From: Lasioglossum baleicum
Lineage: Eukaryota > Arthropoda > Insecta > Hymenoptera > Halictidae
Length of the DNA: 64,000 nt
NCBI RefSeq assembly: GCF_051020765.1
Contig: NW_027469224.1
Location: 186,001 to 250,000 of the forward strand
Reading direction: 5' to 3'
Below, one piece after another: positions 45,834 to 60,672 of the stretch (within the stretch, counting starts at the first letter, position 1; every line of letters starts with the position of its first letter). A model generated the notes under the pieces. That model was not told the origin of the DNA, did no database searches, and saw only the letters and a list, made by a program, of their open reading frames with translations. Made by a program: the position numbers and the translations under genes.

Positions 45834-48073
45834 GCAGAATGCATATCGCATAATCCATAACGGATAACGCATAACGCATAACGCATGACGCATAACGCAT
45901 AACGCATGACGCATAACGCATAACGCATAACGCATAACGCATAACGCATAACGCATAACGCCTAACGCATAACGCATAACGCATAACGCATAACGGATAA
46001 CGGATAACGCAAAACGCATAACCCATACCGCATAACGCATAACGCATAACGCATAACGCATAACGCATAGCGGATAACGGATAACGCAAAACGCATAACC
46101 CATACCGCATTACGCAGAATGCATATCGCATAATCCATAACGGATAACGCATAACCCATAACGCATAACGCATTACGCATAATCCATAACGGATAACGCA
46201 TAACGCATAACCCATACCGCATTACGCAGAATGCATATCGCATAATCCATAACGGATAACGCATAACGCATAACGCATAACGCATAACGCATAACGCATA
46301 ACGCATAACGCATTACGCATAACGCATAACGCATAACGCATAACGCATAACGCATAACGCATAACGCATAACGCATAACGCATAACGCATAACGCATAAC
46401 GCATAACGCATAACGCATAACGCATAACGCATAACGCATAACGCATAACGCATGACGCATAACGCATAACGCATAACGCATAACGCATAACGCATAACGC
46501 ATAACGCATAACGCATAACGCATAACGCATAACGCATAACGCATAACGCATAACGGATAACGGATAACGGATAACGCAAAACGCATAACCCATACCGCAT
46601 TACGCATAATGCATATCGCATAATCCATAACGGATAACGCATAACCCATAACGCATAACGCAAAGCCGATAATGCATAACGCATAACGCATAACACATAG
46701 CGCATATCGCATAACGCATAACGCAAAGCCAATAACGCATAACGCATTACGCATAACCCATAAAGCATAACGCATAACGCATAACGCAAAACGCATAACG
46801 CATATCGCATAACGCATAACGCATGACGCATAACCCATAACGCATAACACATAACGCAAAACGCATAACGCATAATGCATTACGCATAATCCATAACGGA
46901 TAACGCATAACCCATAACGCATAACGCATAACGCAAAACGCATAACGCATAACGCATTACGCATACCGCATACCGCATAACGCATAACGCAAAAGTCATA
47001 ACGCATAACGCATAACGTATAACGCATAACGCATAACGCATAACGCATAACGCATAACGCATAACGCATAACGCATAACGCATAACGCATAACGCATAAC
47101 GCATAACGCATAACGCATAACGCATAACGCATAACGCATAACGCATAACGCATAACGCATATCGCATAACGCATAACGCATAACGCATAACGCATAACGC
47201 AAAACGCATAACGCATAACGCATAACGCATAACGCATAACGCATAACGCATAACGCATAACGCATAACGCATAACGCATAACGCATAACGCATAACGCAT
47301 AACGCATAACGCATAACGCATAACGCATAACGCATAACGCATAACGCATAACGCATAACGCATAACGCATAACGCATAACGCATAACGCATAACGCATAA
47401 CGCATAACGCATAACGCATAACGCATAACGCATAACGCATAACGCATAACGCATATCGCATAACGCATAACGCATGACGCATATCGCATAACGCATAACG
47501 CATAACGCATAACGCATAACGCATAACGCATAACGCATAACGCATAACGCATAACGCATAACGCATAACGCATAACGCATAACGCATAACGCATATCGCA
47601 TAACGCATAACGCATAACGCATAATGCATTACGCATAATCCATAACGGATAACGCATAACCCATAACGCATAACGCATAACGCAAAACGCATAACGCATT
47701 ACGCATACCGCATACCGCATAACGCATAACGCAAAAGTCATAACGCATAACGTATAACGCATAACTCATAACGCATAACGCATAACGCATAACGCATAAC
47801 GCATAACGCATAACGCATAACGCATAACGCATAACGCATAACGCATAACGCATAACGCATAACGCATAACGCATAACGCATAACGCATAACGCATAACGC
47901 ATAACGCATAGCGGATAACGGATAACTCAAAACGCATAACCCATACCGCATTACGCAGAATGCATATCGCATAATCCATAACGGATAACGCATAACCCAT
48001 AACGCATAACGCATTACGCATAATCCATAACGGATAACGCATAACGCATAACCCATACCGCATTACGCAGAAT
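45834..48073. repeat. Middle higher-order repeat, copy G (last)
   Basis: Triad at 45834/46114/46226, gcaaaag at 46989 and 47731, last pair at 47955/48067. gcatatc replaces gcatatg in this copy. A rare tcaaaac unit near 47,926 is otherwise seen only near 24,644. Confidence 0.8.
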
Positions 48074-50600
48074 GCATATCGCATAATCCATAACGGATAA
48101 CGCATAACGCATAACGCATAACGCATAACGCATAACGCATAACGCATAACGCATAACGCATAACGCATTACGCATAACGCATAACGCATAACGCACAACG
48201 CATAACGCATAACGCATAACGCATAACGCATAACGCATAACGCATAACGCATAACGCATAACGCATAACGCATATCGCATAACGCATAACGCATAACGCA
48301 TAACGCATAACGCAAAACGCATAACGCATAACGCATAACGCATAACGCATAACGCATAACGCATAACGCATAACGCATAACGCATAACGCATAACGCATA
48401 ACGCATAACGCATAACGCATATCGCATAACGCATAACGCATGACGCATAACCCATAACGCATAACACATAACGCAAAACGCATAACGCATAATGCATTAC
48501 GCATAATCCATAACGGATAACGCATAACCCATAACGCATAACGCATAACGCAAAACGCATAACGCATAACGCATTACGCATACCGCATACCGCATAACGC
48601 ATAACGCAAAAGTCATAACGCATAACGCATAACGTATAACGCATAACGCATAACGCATAACGCATAACGCATAACGCATAACGCATAACGCATAACGCAT
48701 AAGGCATAACGCATAACGCATAACGCATAACGCATATCGCATAACGCATAACGCATAACGCATAACGCATAACGCAAAACGCATAACGCATAACGCATAA
48801 CGCATAACGCATAACGCATAACGCATAACGCATAACGCATAACGCATAACGCATAACGCATAACGCATAACGCATAACGCATAACGCATAACGCATAACG
48901 CATAACGCATAACGCATAACGCATAACGCATATCGCATAACGCATAACGCATGACGCATATCGCATAACGCATAACGCATAACGCATAACGCATAACGCA
49001 TAACGCATAACGCATAACGCATAACGCATAACGCATAACGCATATCGCATAACGCATAACGCATAACGCATAATGCATTACGCATAATCCATAACGGATA
49101 ACGCATAACCCATAACGCATAACGCATAACGCAAAACGCATAACGCATAACGCATTACGCATACCGCATACCGCATACCGCATAACGCATAACGCATAAC
49201 GCATAACGTATAACGCATAACGCATAACGCATAACGCATAACGCATAACGCATAACGCATAACGCATAACGCATAACGCATAACGCATAACGCATAACGC
49301 ATAACGCATAACGCATAACGCATAACGCATAACGCATAACGCATAACGCATAACGCATAACGCATAACGCATAACGCATAACGCATAACGCATAACGCAT
49401 GACGCATAACCCATAACGCATAACACATAACGCAAAACGCATAACGCATAACGCATAACGCATTACGCATAACGCATAACGCATAACGCATAACGCATAA
49501 CGCATAACGCATAACGCATAACGCATAACGCATAACGCATAACGCATAACGCATAACGCATATCGCATAACGCATAACGCATAACGCATAACGCATAACG
49601 CAAAACGCATAACGCATAACGCATAACGCATAACGCATAACGCATAACGCATAACGCATAACGCATAACGCATAACGCATAACGCATAACGCATAACGCA
49701 TAACGCATAACGCATAACGCATATCGCATAACGCATAACGCATGACGCATAACCCATAACGCATAACACATAACGCAAAACGCATAACGCATAATGCATT
49801 ACGCATAATCCATAACGGATAACGCATAACCCATAACGCATAACGCATAACGCAAAACGCATAACGCATAACGCATTACGCATACCGCATACCGCATAAC
49901 GCATAACGCAAAAGTCATAACGCATAACGCATAACGTATAACGCATAACGCATAACGCATAACGCATAACGCATAACGCATAACGCATAACGCATAACGC
50001 ATAACGCATAAGGCATAACGCATAACGCATAACGCATAACGCATATCGCATAACGCATAACGCATAACGCATAACGCATAACGCAAAACGCATAACGCAT
50101 AACGCATAACGCATAACGCATAACGCATAACGCATAACGCATAACGCATAACGCATAACGCATAACGCATAACGCATAACGCATAACGCATAACGCATAA
50201 CGCATAACGCATAACGCATAACGCATAACGCATAACGCATAACGCATAACGCATAACGCATAACGCATAACGCATAACGCATAACGCATAACGCATAACG
50301 CATAACGCATAACGCATATCGCATAACGCATAACGCATGACGCATATCGCATAACGCATAACGCATAACGCATAACGCATAACGCATAACGCATAACGCA
50401 TAACGCATAACGCATAACGCATAACGCATATCGCATAACGCATAACGCATAACGCATAATGCATTACGCATAATCCATAACGGATAACGCATAACCCATA
50501 ACGCATAACGCATAACGCAAAACGCATAACGCATAACGCATTACGCATACCGCATACCGCATACCGCATAACGCATAACGCAAAAGTCATAACGCATAAC
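48074..50600. repeat. Tail of the middle domain: gcatatc/gcaaaac blocks without gcagaat
   Basis: gcaaaag cassettes continue at 48606, 49908 and 50580, with gcatatc followed by gcaaaac blocks between them, but gcagaat has stopped. Near 49,160 there is a decayed cassette with three gcatacc units and canonical units in place of gcaaaag and tcataac. Confidence 0.75.
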
Positions 50601-50971
50601 GCATAACGTATAACGCATAACGCATAACGCATAACGCATAACGCATAACGCATAACGCATAACGCATAACGCATAACGCATAACGCATAACGCATAACGC
50701 ATAACGCATAACGCATAACGCATAACGCATAACGCATAACGCATAACGCATAACGCATAACGCATAACGCATAACGCATAACGCATAACGCATAACGCAT
50801 AACGCATAACGCATAACGCATAACGCATAACGCATAACGCATAACGCATAACGCATAACGCATAACGCATAACGCATAACGCATAACGCATAACGCATAA
50901 CGCATAACGCATAACGCATAACGCATAACGCATAACGCATAACGCATAACGCATAGCGCATAACGCATAGC

Positions 50972-51524
50972 GCATAACGCATAACGCATAACGCATAACG
51001 CATAACGCATAACGCATAACGCATAACGCATAACGCATAACGCATAACGCATAACGCATAACGCATAACGCATAACGCATAACGCATAACGCATAACGCA
51101 TAACGCATAACGCATAACGCATAACGCATAACGCATAACGCATAACGCATAACGCATAACGCATAACGCATAACGCATAACGCATAACGCATAACGCATA
51201 ACGCATAACGCATAACGCATAACGCATAACGCATAACGCATAACGCATAACGCATAACGCATAACGCATAACGCATAACGCATAACGCATAACGCATAAC
51301 GCATAACGCATAACGCATAACGCATAACGCATAACGCATAACGCATAACGCATAACGCATAACGCATAACGCATAACGCATAACGCATAACGCATAACGC
51401 ATAACGCATAACGCATAACGCATAACGCATAACGCATAACGCATAACGCATAACGCATAACGCATAACGCATAACGCATAACGCATAACGCATAACGCAT
51501 AACGCATAACGCATAACGCATAAC
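50972..51524. repeat. Homogeneous run, 79 canonical units
   Basis: Canonical units between the second of two gcatagc units (50951 and 50965) and a gcctaac unit at 51525. Another 48 canonical units lie just left, at 50615-50950. Confidence 0.9.
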
Positions 51525-52217
51525 GCCTAACGCATAACGCATAACGCATAACGCATAACGCATAACGCATAACGCATAACGCATAACGCATAACGCATAA
51601 CGCATAACGCATTACGCATAATCCATAACGGATAACGCATAACCCATAACGCATGACGCATAACGCAAAGCCGATAACGCATAACGCATAACGCAAAACG
51701 CATAACGCATAACGCATAACGCATAACGCATAACGCATAACGCATATCGCATAACGCATAACGCATGACGCATAACCCATAACGCATAACACATAACGCA
51801 AAACGCATAACGCATAACGCCTAACGCATAACGCATAACGCATTACGCATAATCCATAACGGATAACGCATAACCCATAACGCATGACGCATAACGCAAA
51901 GCCGATAACGCATAACGCATAACGCAAAACGCATAACGCATACCGCATAACGCATAACGCATAACGCATAACGCATAACGCATAACGCATAACGCATGAC
52001 GCATAACGCATAACGCATAACGCATAACACATAACGCATAACGCATAACGCATAACGCATAACGCATAACGCATAACGCATAACGCATAACGCATAACGC
52101 ATAACGCATAACGCATAACGCATAACGCATAACGCATAACGCATAACGCATAACGCATAACGCATAACGCATAACGCATAACGCGTAACGCATAACGCAT
52201 AACGCATAACGCATAAC

Positions 52218-52245
52218 GCGTAACGCGTAACGCGTAACGCGTAAC
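52218..52245. repeat. Cluster of four gcgtaac units
   Basis: Four consecutive gcgtaac units create repeated ACGCGT palindromes and add CpGs. Three-unit clusters recur at 53373, 53702, 60100 and 60841. Confidence 0.92.
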
Positions 52246-53372
52246 GCATAACGCATAACGCATAACGCATAACGCATAACGCATAACGCATAACGCATAA
52301 CGCATAACGCATAACGCATAACGCATAACGCATAACGCATAACGCATAACGCATAACGCATAACGCATAACGCATAACGCATTACGCATAACGCATAACG
52401 CATAACGCATAACGCATAACGCATAACGCATAACGCATAACGCATAACGCATAACGCATAACGCATAACGCATAACGCATAACGCATAACGCATAACGCA
52501 TAACGCATAACGCATAACGCATATCGCATAACGTATAACGCATAACGCATAACGCATAACGCAAAACGCATAACGCAGAACGCATAACGCATAACGCATA
52601 ACGCATAACGCATAACGCATAACGCATAACGCATAACGCATAACGCATAACGCATAACGCATATCGCATAACGCATAACGCATGACGCATAACGCATAAC
52701 GCATAACGCATAACGCATGACGCATAACGCATAACGCATAACGCATAACGCATAACGCATAACGCATAACGCATAACGCATAACGCATATCGCATAACGC
52801 ATAACGCATGACGCATAACCCATAAAGCATAACGCATAACGCATAACGCATAACGCATAACGCATAACGCATAACGCATAACGCATAACGCATGACGCAT
52901 AACGCATAACGCATAACGCAAAACGCATAACGCATAACGCATTACGCATACCGCATACCGCATAACGCATAACGCATAACGCAAAAGTCATAACGCATAA
53001 CGCATAACGTATAACGCATAACGCATAACGCATAACGCATAACGCATAACGCATAACGCATAACGCATAACGCATAACGCATAACGCATAACGCATAACG
53101 CATAACGCATAACGCATAACGCATAACGCATAACGCATAACGCATAACGCATAACGCATATCGCATAACGTATAACGCATAACGCATAACGCATAACGCA
53201 AAACGCATAACGCAGAACGCATAACGCATAACGCATAACGCATAACGCATAACGCATAACGCATAACGCATAACGCATAACGCATAACGCATAACGCATA
53301 ACGCCTAACGCATAACGCATAACGCATAACGCATAACGCATAACGCATAACGCATAACGCATAACGCATAAC

Positions 53373-54060
53373 GCGTAACGCGTAACGCGTAACGCATAAC
53401 GCATAACGCATAACGCATAATGCATTACGCATAATCCATAACGGATAACGCATAACCCATAACGCATGACGCATAACGCAAAGCCGATAACGCATAACGC
53501 ATAACGCAAAACGCATAACGCATAACGCATTACGCATACCGCATAACGCCTAACGCATAACGCATCACGCATAACGCATAACGCATAACGCATAACGCAT
53601 AACGCATAACGCATAACGCATAACGCATAACGCATAACGCATAACGCATAACGCATAACGCATAACGCATAACGCATAACGCATAACGCATAACGCATAA
53701 CGCGTAACGCGTAACGCGTAACGCATAACGCATAACGCATAACGCATAATGCATTACGCATAATCCATAACGGATAACGCATAACCCATAACGCATGACG
53801 CATAACGCAAAGCCGATAACGCATAACGCATAACGCAAAACGCATAACGCATAACGCATTACGCATACCGCATAACGCCTAACGCATAACGCATCACGCA
53901 TAACGCATAACGCATAACGCATAACGCATAACGCATAACGCATAACGCATAACGCATAACGCATAACGCATAACGCATAACGCATAACGCATAACGCATA
54001 ACGCATAACGCATAACGCATAACGCATAACGCATAACGCATAACGCATAACGCATAACGC
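53373..54060. repeat. Tandem duplicated block R1, period 329 bp
   Basis: The gcgtaac triplets at 53373 and 53702 and the gcctaac/gcatcac cassettes at 53527 and 53856 are each 329 bp (47 units) apart, showing an exact direct duplication. Confidence 0.87.
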
Positions 54061-54793
54061 ATAACGCATAACGCATAACGCATAACGCATAACGCATAAC
54101 GCATAACGCATAACGCATAACGCATAACGCCTAACGCATAACGCATAACGCATAACGCATAACGCATAACGCATAAAGCATAACGCATAACGCATAACGC
54201 ATAACGCATAACGCATAACGCATAACGCATAACGCATAACGCATGACGCATAACGCATAACGCATAACGCAAAACGCATAACGCATAACGCATTACGCAT
54301 ACCGCATACCGCATAACGCATAACGCATAACGCAAAAGTCATAACGCATAACGCATAACGTATAACGCATAACGCATAACGCATAACACATAACGCATAA
54401 CGCATAACGCATAACGCATAACGCATAACGCATAACGCATAACGCATAACGCATAACGCATAACGCATAACGCATAACGCATAACGCATAACGCATAACG
54501 CATAACGCATAACGCATAACGCATAACGCATAACGCATAACGCATAACGCATAACGCATAACGCATAACGCATAACGCATAACGCATAACGCATAACGCA
54601 TAACGCATAACGCATAACGCATACCGCATAGCGCATAACGCATAACGCATAACGCATAACGCATAACGCATAACGCATAACGCATAACGCATAACGCATA
54701 ACGCATAACGCATAACGCATAACGCATAACGCATAACGCATAACGCATAACGCATAACGCATAACGCATAACGCATAACGCATAACGCATAAC

Positions 54794-54801
54794 GCAATAA
54801 C
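54794..54801. other. Register shift 4: 8-bp unit gcaataac (+1)
   Basis: An extra a makes an 8-bp unit, and unit starts go from 5 to 6 modulo 7. It lies 463 bp before the gcctaac/gcatcac cassette, exactly as in the second copy at 59015. Confidence 0.95.
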
Positions 54802-55662
54802 GCATAACGCATAACGCATAACGCATAACGCATAACGCATAACGCATAACGCATAACGCATAACGCATAACGCATAACGCATAACGCATAACGCATAACG
54901 CATAACGCATAACGCATAACGCATAACGCATAACGCATAACGCATAACGCATAACGCATAACGCATAACGCATAACGCATAACGCATAACGCATAACGCA
55001 AAACGCATAACGCAAAGCCGATAACGCATAACGCATTACGCATAACCCATAAAGCATAACGCATAACGCATAACGCAAAACGCATAACGCATGACGCATA
55101 ACCCATAACGCATAACACATAACGCAAAACGCATAACGCATAACGCATAATGCATTACGCATAATCCATAACGGATAACGCATAACCCATAACGCATGAC
55201 GCATAACGCAAAGCCGATAACGCATAACGCATAACGCAAAACGCATAACGCATAACGCATTACGCATACCGCATAACGCCTAACGCATAACGCATCACGC
55301 ATAACGCATAACGCATAACGCATAACGCATAACGCATAACGCATAACGCATAACGCATAACGCATAACGCATAACGCATAACGCATAACGCATAACGCAT
55401 AACGCATAACGCATAACGCATAACGCATAACGCATAACGCATAACGCATAACGCATAACGCATAACGCATAACGCATAACGCATAACGCATAACGCATAA
55501 CGCATAACGCATAACGCATAACGCATAACGCATAACGCCTAACGCATAACGCATAACGCATAACGCATAACGCATAACGCATAACGCATAATGCATAACG
55601 CATAACGCATAACGCATAACGCATGACGCATAACGCATAACGCATAACGCATAACGCATAAC

Positions 55663-55668
55663 ACTACC
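55663..55668. other. Register shift 5: 6-bp unit actacc (-1)
   Basis: A 6-bp actacc stands in for a unit, and unit starts go from 6 to 5 modulo 7. This highly altered unit occurs three times, at 55663, 59891 and 60667, always 406 or 413 bp after a gcctaac/gcatcac cassette. Confidence 0.95.
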
Positions 55669-57229
55669 GCATAACGCATAACGCATAACGCATAACGCAT
55701 AACGCATAACGGATAACGGATAACGCAAAACGCATAACCCATACCGCATAACGCATAACGCATAACGCATAACGCATAACGCATAACGCATAACGCATAA
55801 CGGATAACGCAAAACGCATAACCCATACCGCATCACGCATAATGCATATCGCATAATCCATAACGGATAACGCATAACCCATAACGCATAACGCAAAGCC
55901 GATAATGCATAACGCATAACGCATAACACATCGCGCATATCGCATAACGCATAACGCAAAGCCGATAACGCATAACGCATTACGCATAACCCATAAAGCA
56001 TAACGCATAACGCATAACGCAAAACGCATAACGCATGACGCATAACCCATAACGCATAACACATAACGCAAAACGCATAACGCATAACGCATAACGCATA
56101 ATGCATTACGCATAATCCATAACGCATAACGCATAACGCATAACGCATAACGCATAACGCATAACGCATAACGCATAACGCATAACGCATAACGCATAAC
56201 GCATAACGCATAACGCATAACGCATAACGCATAACGCATAACGCATAACGCATAACGCATAACGCATAACGCATAACGCATAACGCATAACGCATAACGC
56301 ATAACGCATAACGCATAACGCATAACGCATAACGCATAACGCATAACGCATAACGCATAACGCATAACGCATAACGCATAACGCATAACGCATAACGCAT
56401 AACGCATAACGCATAACGCCTAACGCATAACGCATAACGCATAACGCATAACGCATAACGCATAACGCATAACGCATAACGCATAACGCATAACGCATAA
56501 CGCATAACGCATAACGCATAACGCATAACGCATAACGCATAACGCATAACGCATAACGCATAACGCATAACGCATAACGCATAACGCATTACGCATAATC
56601 CATAACGGATAACGCATAACCCATAACGCATGACGCATAACGCAAAGCCGATAACGCATAACGCATAACGCAAAACGCATAACGCATAACGCATAACGCA
56701 TAACGCATAACGCATAACGCATAACGCATAACGCATAACGCATAACGCATAACGCATAACGCATAACGCATAACGCATATTCCATAACGCATAACGCATG
56801 ACGCATAACCCATAACGCATAACACATAACGCAAAACGCATAACGCATAACGCATAATGCATTACGCATAATCCATAACGGATAACGCATAACCCACAAC
56901 GCATGACGCATAACGCAAAGCCGATAACCCATAACGCATAACGCAAAACGCAGAACGCATAACGCATTACGCATACCGCATAACGCATAACGCATAACGC
57001 ATAACGCATAACGCATAACGCATAACGCATAACGCATAACGCATAACACATAACGCATAACGCATAACGCATAACGCATAACGCATTACGCATAACGCAT
57101 AACGCATAACGCATAACGCATAACGCATAACGCATAACGCATAACGCATAACGCATAACGCATAACGCATAACGCATAACGCATAACGCATAACGCATAA
57201 CGCATAACGCATAACGCATAACGCATAAC

Positions 57230-58573
57230 GCATATCGCATAACGTATAACGCATAACGCATAACGCATAACGCAAAACGCATAACGCAGAACGCATAACG
57301 CATAACGCATAACGCATAACGCATAACGCATAACGCATAACGCATAACGCATAACGCATAACGCATAACGCATAACGCATAACGCATAACGCATAACGCA
57401 TAACGCATAACGCATAACGCATAACGCATAACGCATAACGCATAACGCATAACGCATAACGCATAACGCATAACGCATAACGCATAACGCATAACGCATA
57501 ACGCATATCGCATAACGCATAACGCATGACGCATAACGCATAACGCATAACGCATAACGCATGACGCATAACGCATAACGCATAACGCATAACGCATAAC
57601 GCATAACGCATAACGCATAACGCATAACGCATATCGCATAACGCATAACGCATGACGCATAACCCATAAAGCATAACGCATAACGCATAACGCATAACGC
57701 ATAACGCATAACGCATAACGCATAACGCATAACGCATGACGCATAACGCATAACGCATAACGCAAAACGCATAACGCATAACGCATTACGCATACCGCAT
57801 ACCGCATAACGCATAACGCATAACGCAAAAGTCATAACGCATAACGCATAACGTATAACGCATAACGCATAACGCATAACGCATAACGCATAACGCATAA
57901 CGCATAACGCATAACGCATAACGCATAACGCATAACGCATAACGCATAACGCATAACGCATAACGCATAACGCATAACGCATAACGCATAACGCATAACG
58001 CATAACGCATATCGCATAACGTATAACGCATAACGCATAACGCATAACGCAAAACGCATAACGCAGAACGCATAACGCATAACGCATAACGCATAACGCA
58101 TAACGCATAACGCATAACGCATAACGCATAACGCATAACGCATAACGCATAACGCATAACGCATAACGCATAACGCATAACGCATAACGCATAACGCATA
58201 ACGCATAACGCATAACGCATAACGCATAACGCATATCGCATAACGCATAACGCATGACGCATAACGCATAACGCATAACGCATAACGCATGACGCATAAC
58301 GCATAACGCATAACGCATAACGCATAACGCATAACGCATAACGCATAACGCATAACGCATAACGCATAACGCATAACGCATATCGCATAACGCATAACGC
58401 ATGACGCATAACCCATAAAGCATAACGCATAACGCATAACGCATAACGCATAACGCATAACGCATAACGCATAACGCATAACGCATGACGCATAACGCAT
58501 AACGCATAACGCAAAACGCATAACGCATAACGCATTACGCATACCGCATACCGCATAACGCATAACGCATAAC
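57230..58573. repeat. Right higher-order repeat with gtataac cassettes
   Basis: Cassettes at 57230 and 58007 are 777 bp apart, and each is followed by gcatatc, gcatgac, ccataaa and then gcaaaag (57825 and 58574). The same series appears at 52519-52981 and 63088-63676, so it frames the R2 blocks on both sides. Confidence 0.83.
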
Positions 58574-59014
58574 GCAAAAGTCATAACGCATAACGCATAA
58601 CGTATAACGCATAACGCATAACGCATAACACATAACGCATAACGCATAACGCATAACGCATAACGCATAACGCATAACGCATAACGCATAACGCATAACG
58701 CATAACGCATAACGCATAACGCATAACGCATAACGCATAACGCATAACGCATAACGCATAACGCATAACGCATAACGCATAACGCATAACGCATAACGCA
58801 TAACGCATAACGCATAACGCATAACGCATAACGCATAACGCATAACGCATAACGCATACCGCATAGCGCATAACGCATAACGCATAACGCATAACGCATA
58901 ACGCATAACGCATAACGCATAACGCATAACGCATAACGCATAACGCATAACGCATAACGCATAACGCATAACGCATAACGCATAACGCATAACGCATAAC
59001 GCATAACGCATAAC

Positions 59015-59022
59015 GCAATAAC
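59015..59022. other. Register shift 6: 8-bp unit gcaataac (+1), copy of shift 4
   Basis: Unit starts go from 5 to 6 modulo 7. Distance to the next gcctaac/gcatcac cassette is 463 bp, identical to the first copy. Confidence 0.95.
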
Positions 59023-59890
59023 GCATAACGCATAACGCATAACGCATAACGCATAACGCATAACGCATAACGCATAACGCATAACGCATAACGCATAACG
59101 CATAACGCATAACGCATAACGCATAACGCATAACGCATAACGCATAACGCATAACGCATAACGCATAACGCATAACGCATAACGCATAACGCATAACGCA
59201 TAACGCATAACGCATAACGCAAAACGCATAACGCAAAGCCGATAACGCATAACGCATTACGCATAACCCATAAAGCATAACGCATAACGCATAACGCAAA
59301 ACGCATAACGCATGACGCATAACCCATAACGCATAACACATAACGCAAAACGCATAACGCATAACGCATAATGCATTACGCATAATCCATAACGGATAAC
59401 GCATAACCCATAACGCATGACGCATAACGCAAAGCCGATAACGCATAACGCATAACGCAAAACGCATAACGCATAACGCATTACGCATACCGCATAACGC
59501 CTAACGCATAACGCATCACGCATAACGCATAACGCATAACGCATAACGCATAACGCATAACGCATAACGCATAACGCATAACGCATAACGCATAACGCAT
59601 AACGCATAACGCATAACGCATAACGCATAACGCATAACGCATAACGCATAACGCATAACGCATAACGCATAACGCATAACGCATAACGCATAACGCATAA
59701 CGCATAACGCATAACGCATAACGCATAACGCATAACGCATAACGCATAACGCATAACGCATAACGCCTAACGCATAACGCATAACGCATAACGCATAACG
59801 CATAACGCATAACGCATAATGCATAACGCATAACGCATAACGCATAACGCATGACGCATAACGCATAACGCATAACGCATAACGCATAAC

Positions 59891-59896
59891 ACTACC
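59891..59896. other. Register shift 7: 6-bp unit actacc (-1), copy of shift 5
   Basis: Unit starts go from 6 to 5 modulo 7. It lies 413 bp after the gcattac of the cassette at 59478. Confidence 0.95.
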
Positions 59897-60666
59897 GCAT
59901 AACGCATAACGCATAACGCATAACGCATAACGCATAACGGATAACGGATAACGCAAAACGCATAACCCATACCGCATAACGCATAACGCATAACGCATAA
60001 CGCATAACGCATAACGCATAACGCATAACGCATAACGCATAACGCATAACGCATAACGCATAACGCATAACGCATAACGCATAACGCATAACGCATAACG
60101 CGTAACGCGTAACGCGTAACGCATAACGCATAACGCATAACGCATAATGCATTACGCATAATCCATAACGGATAACGCATAACCCATAACGCATGACGCA
60201 TAACGCAAAGCCGATAACGCATAACGCATAACGCAAAACGCATAACGCATAACGCATTACGCATACCGCATAACGCCTAACGCATAACGCATCACGCATA
60301 ACGCATAACGCATAACGCATAACGCATAACGCATAACGCATAACGCATAACGCATAACGCATAACGCATAACGCATAACGCATAACGCATAACGCATAAC
60401 GCATAACGCATAACGCATAACGCATAACGCATAACGCATAACGCATAACGCATAACGCATAACGCATAACGCATAACGCATAACGCATAACGCATAACGC
60501 ATAACGCATAACGCATAACGCATAACGCATAACGCCTAACGCATAACGCATAACGCATAACGCATAACGCATAACGCATAACGCATAACGCATAATGCAT
60601 AACGCATAACGCATAACGCATAACGCATGACGCATAACGCATAACGCATAACGCATAACGCATAAC

Positions 60667-60672
60667 ACTACC
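60667..60672. other. Register shift 8: 6-bp unit actacc (-1), copy of shift 5
   Basis: Unit starts go from 5 to 4 modulo 7 and stay at 4 to the window end. It lies 413 bp after the gcattac of the cassette at 60254, so it came with the 776-bp tandem duplication. Confidence 0.95.

Larger units (their letters stand above)
26094..48073. repeat. gcagaat-marked higher-order repeat zone
   Basis: I count 39 gcagaat units, all between 26094 and 48067. Fifteen pairs are exactly 112 bp (16 units) apart, starting at 26437, 28215, 29902, 31141, 32471, 33458, 34956, 36867, 38225, 39954, 41935, 42607, 44672, 46114 and 47955. Seven of these pairs have a further gcagaat before them, making triads that start at 26094, 29636, 34683, 37952, 39681, 42334 and 45834. 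Within triads the first gap is usually 273 bp (34683, 37952, 39681, 42334), 266 bp at 29636 and 280 bp at 45834. Triad starts mark higher-order repeats of 3,542, 5,047, 3,269, 1,729, 2,653 and 3,500 bp. Confidence 0.9.
20700..50600. repeat. Middle domain: gcaaaag/tcataac and gcagaat dialect
   Basis: Defined by the cassette gcatacc, gcatacc, gcataac, gcataac, gcaaaag, tcataac. In this domain gcaaaag starts at 21110, 21348, 21789, 22027, 22664, 23441, 23679, 24393, 27291, 32877, 33297, 35901, 36671, 39254, 40962, 41746, 43657, 44490, 46989, 47731, 48606, 49908 and 50580. Five further copies at 52981, 54332, 57825, 58574 and 63676 have three gcataac units before gcaaaag instead of two. None occurs left of 21 kb. 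All starts fall at 5 modulo 7 across the domain, so no net register change was detected. Confidence 0.9.
54332..57080. repeat. Duplicated block R2, copy 1
   Basis: Landmarks in order are gcaaaag 54332, +1 shift 54794, gcctaac/gcatcac cassette 55257, -1 shift 55663, acatcgc 55928, gcatatt 56775 and gcattac-gcatacc 56964. The same order occurs at 58574, 59015, 59478, 59891, 61093, 61912 and 62101. acatcgc occurs only at these two places. Confidence 0.85.
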
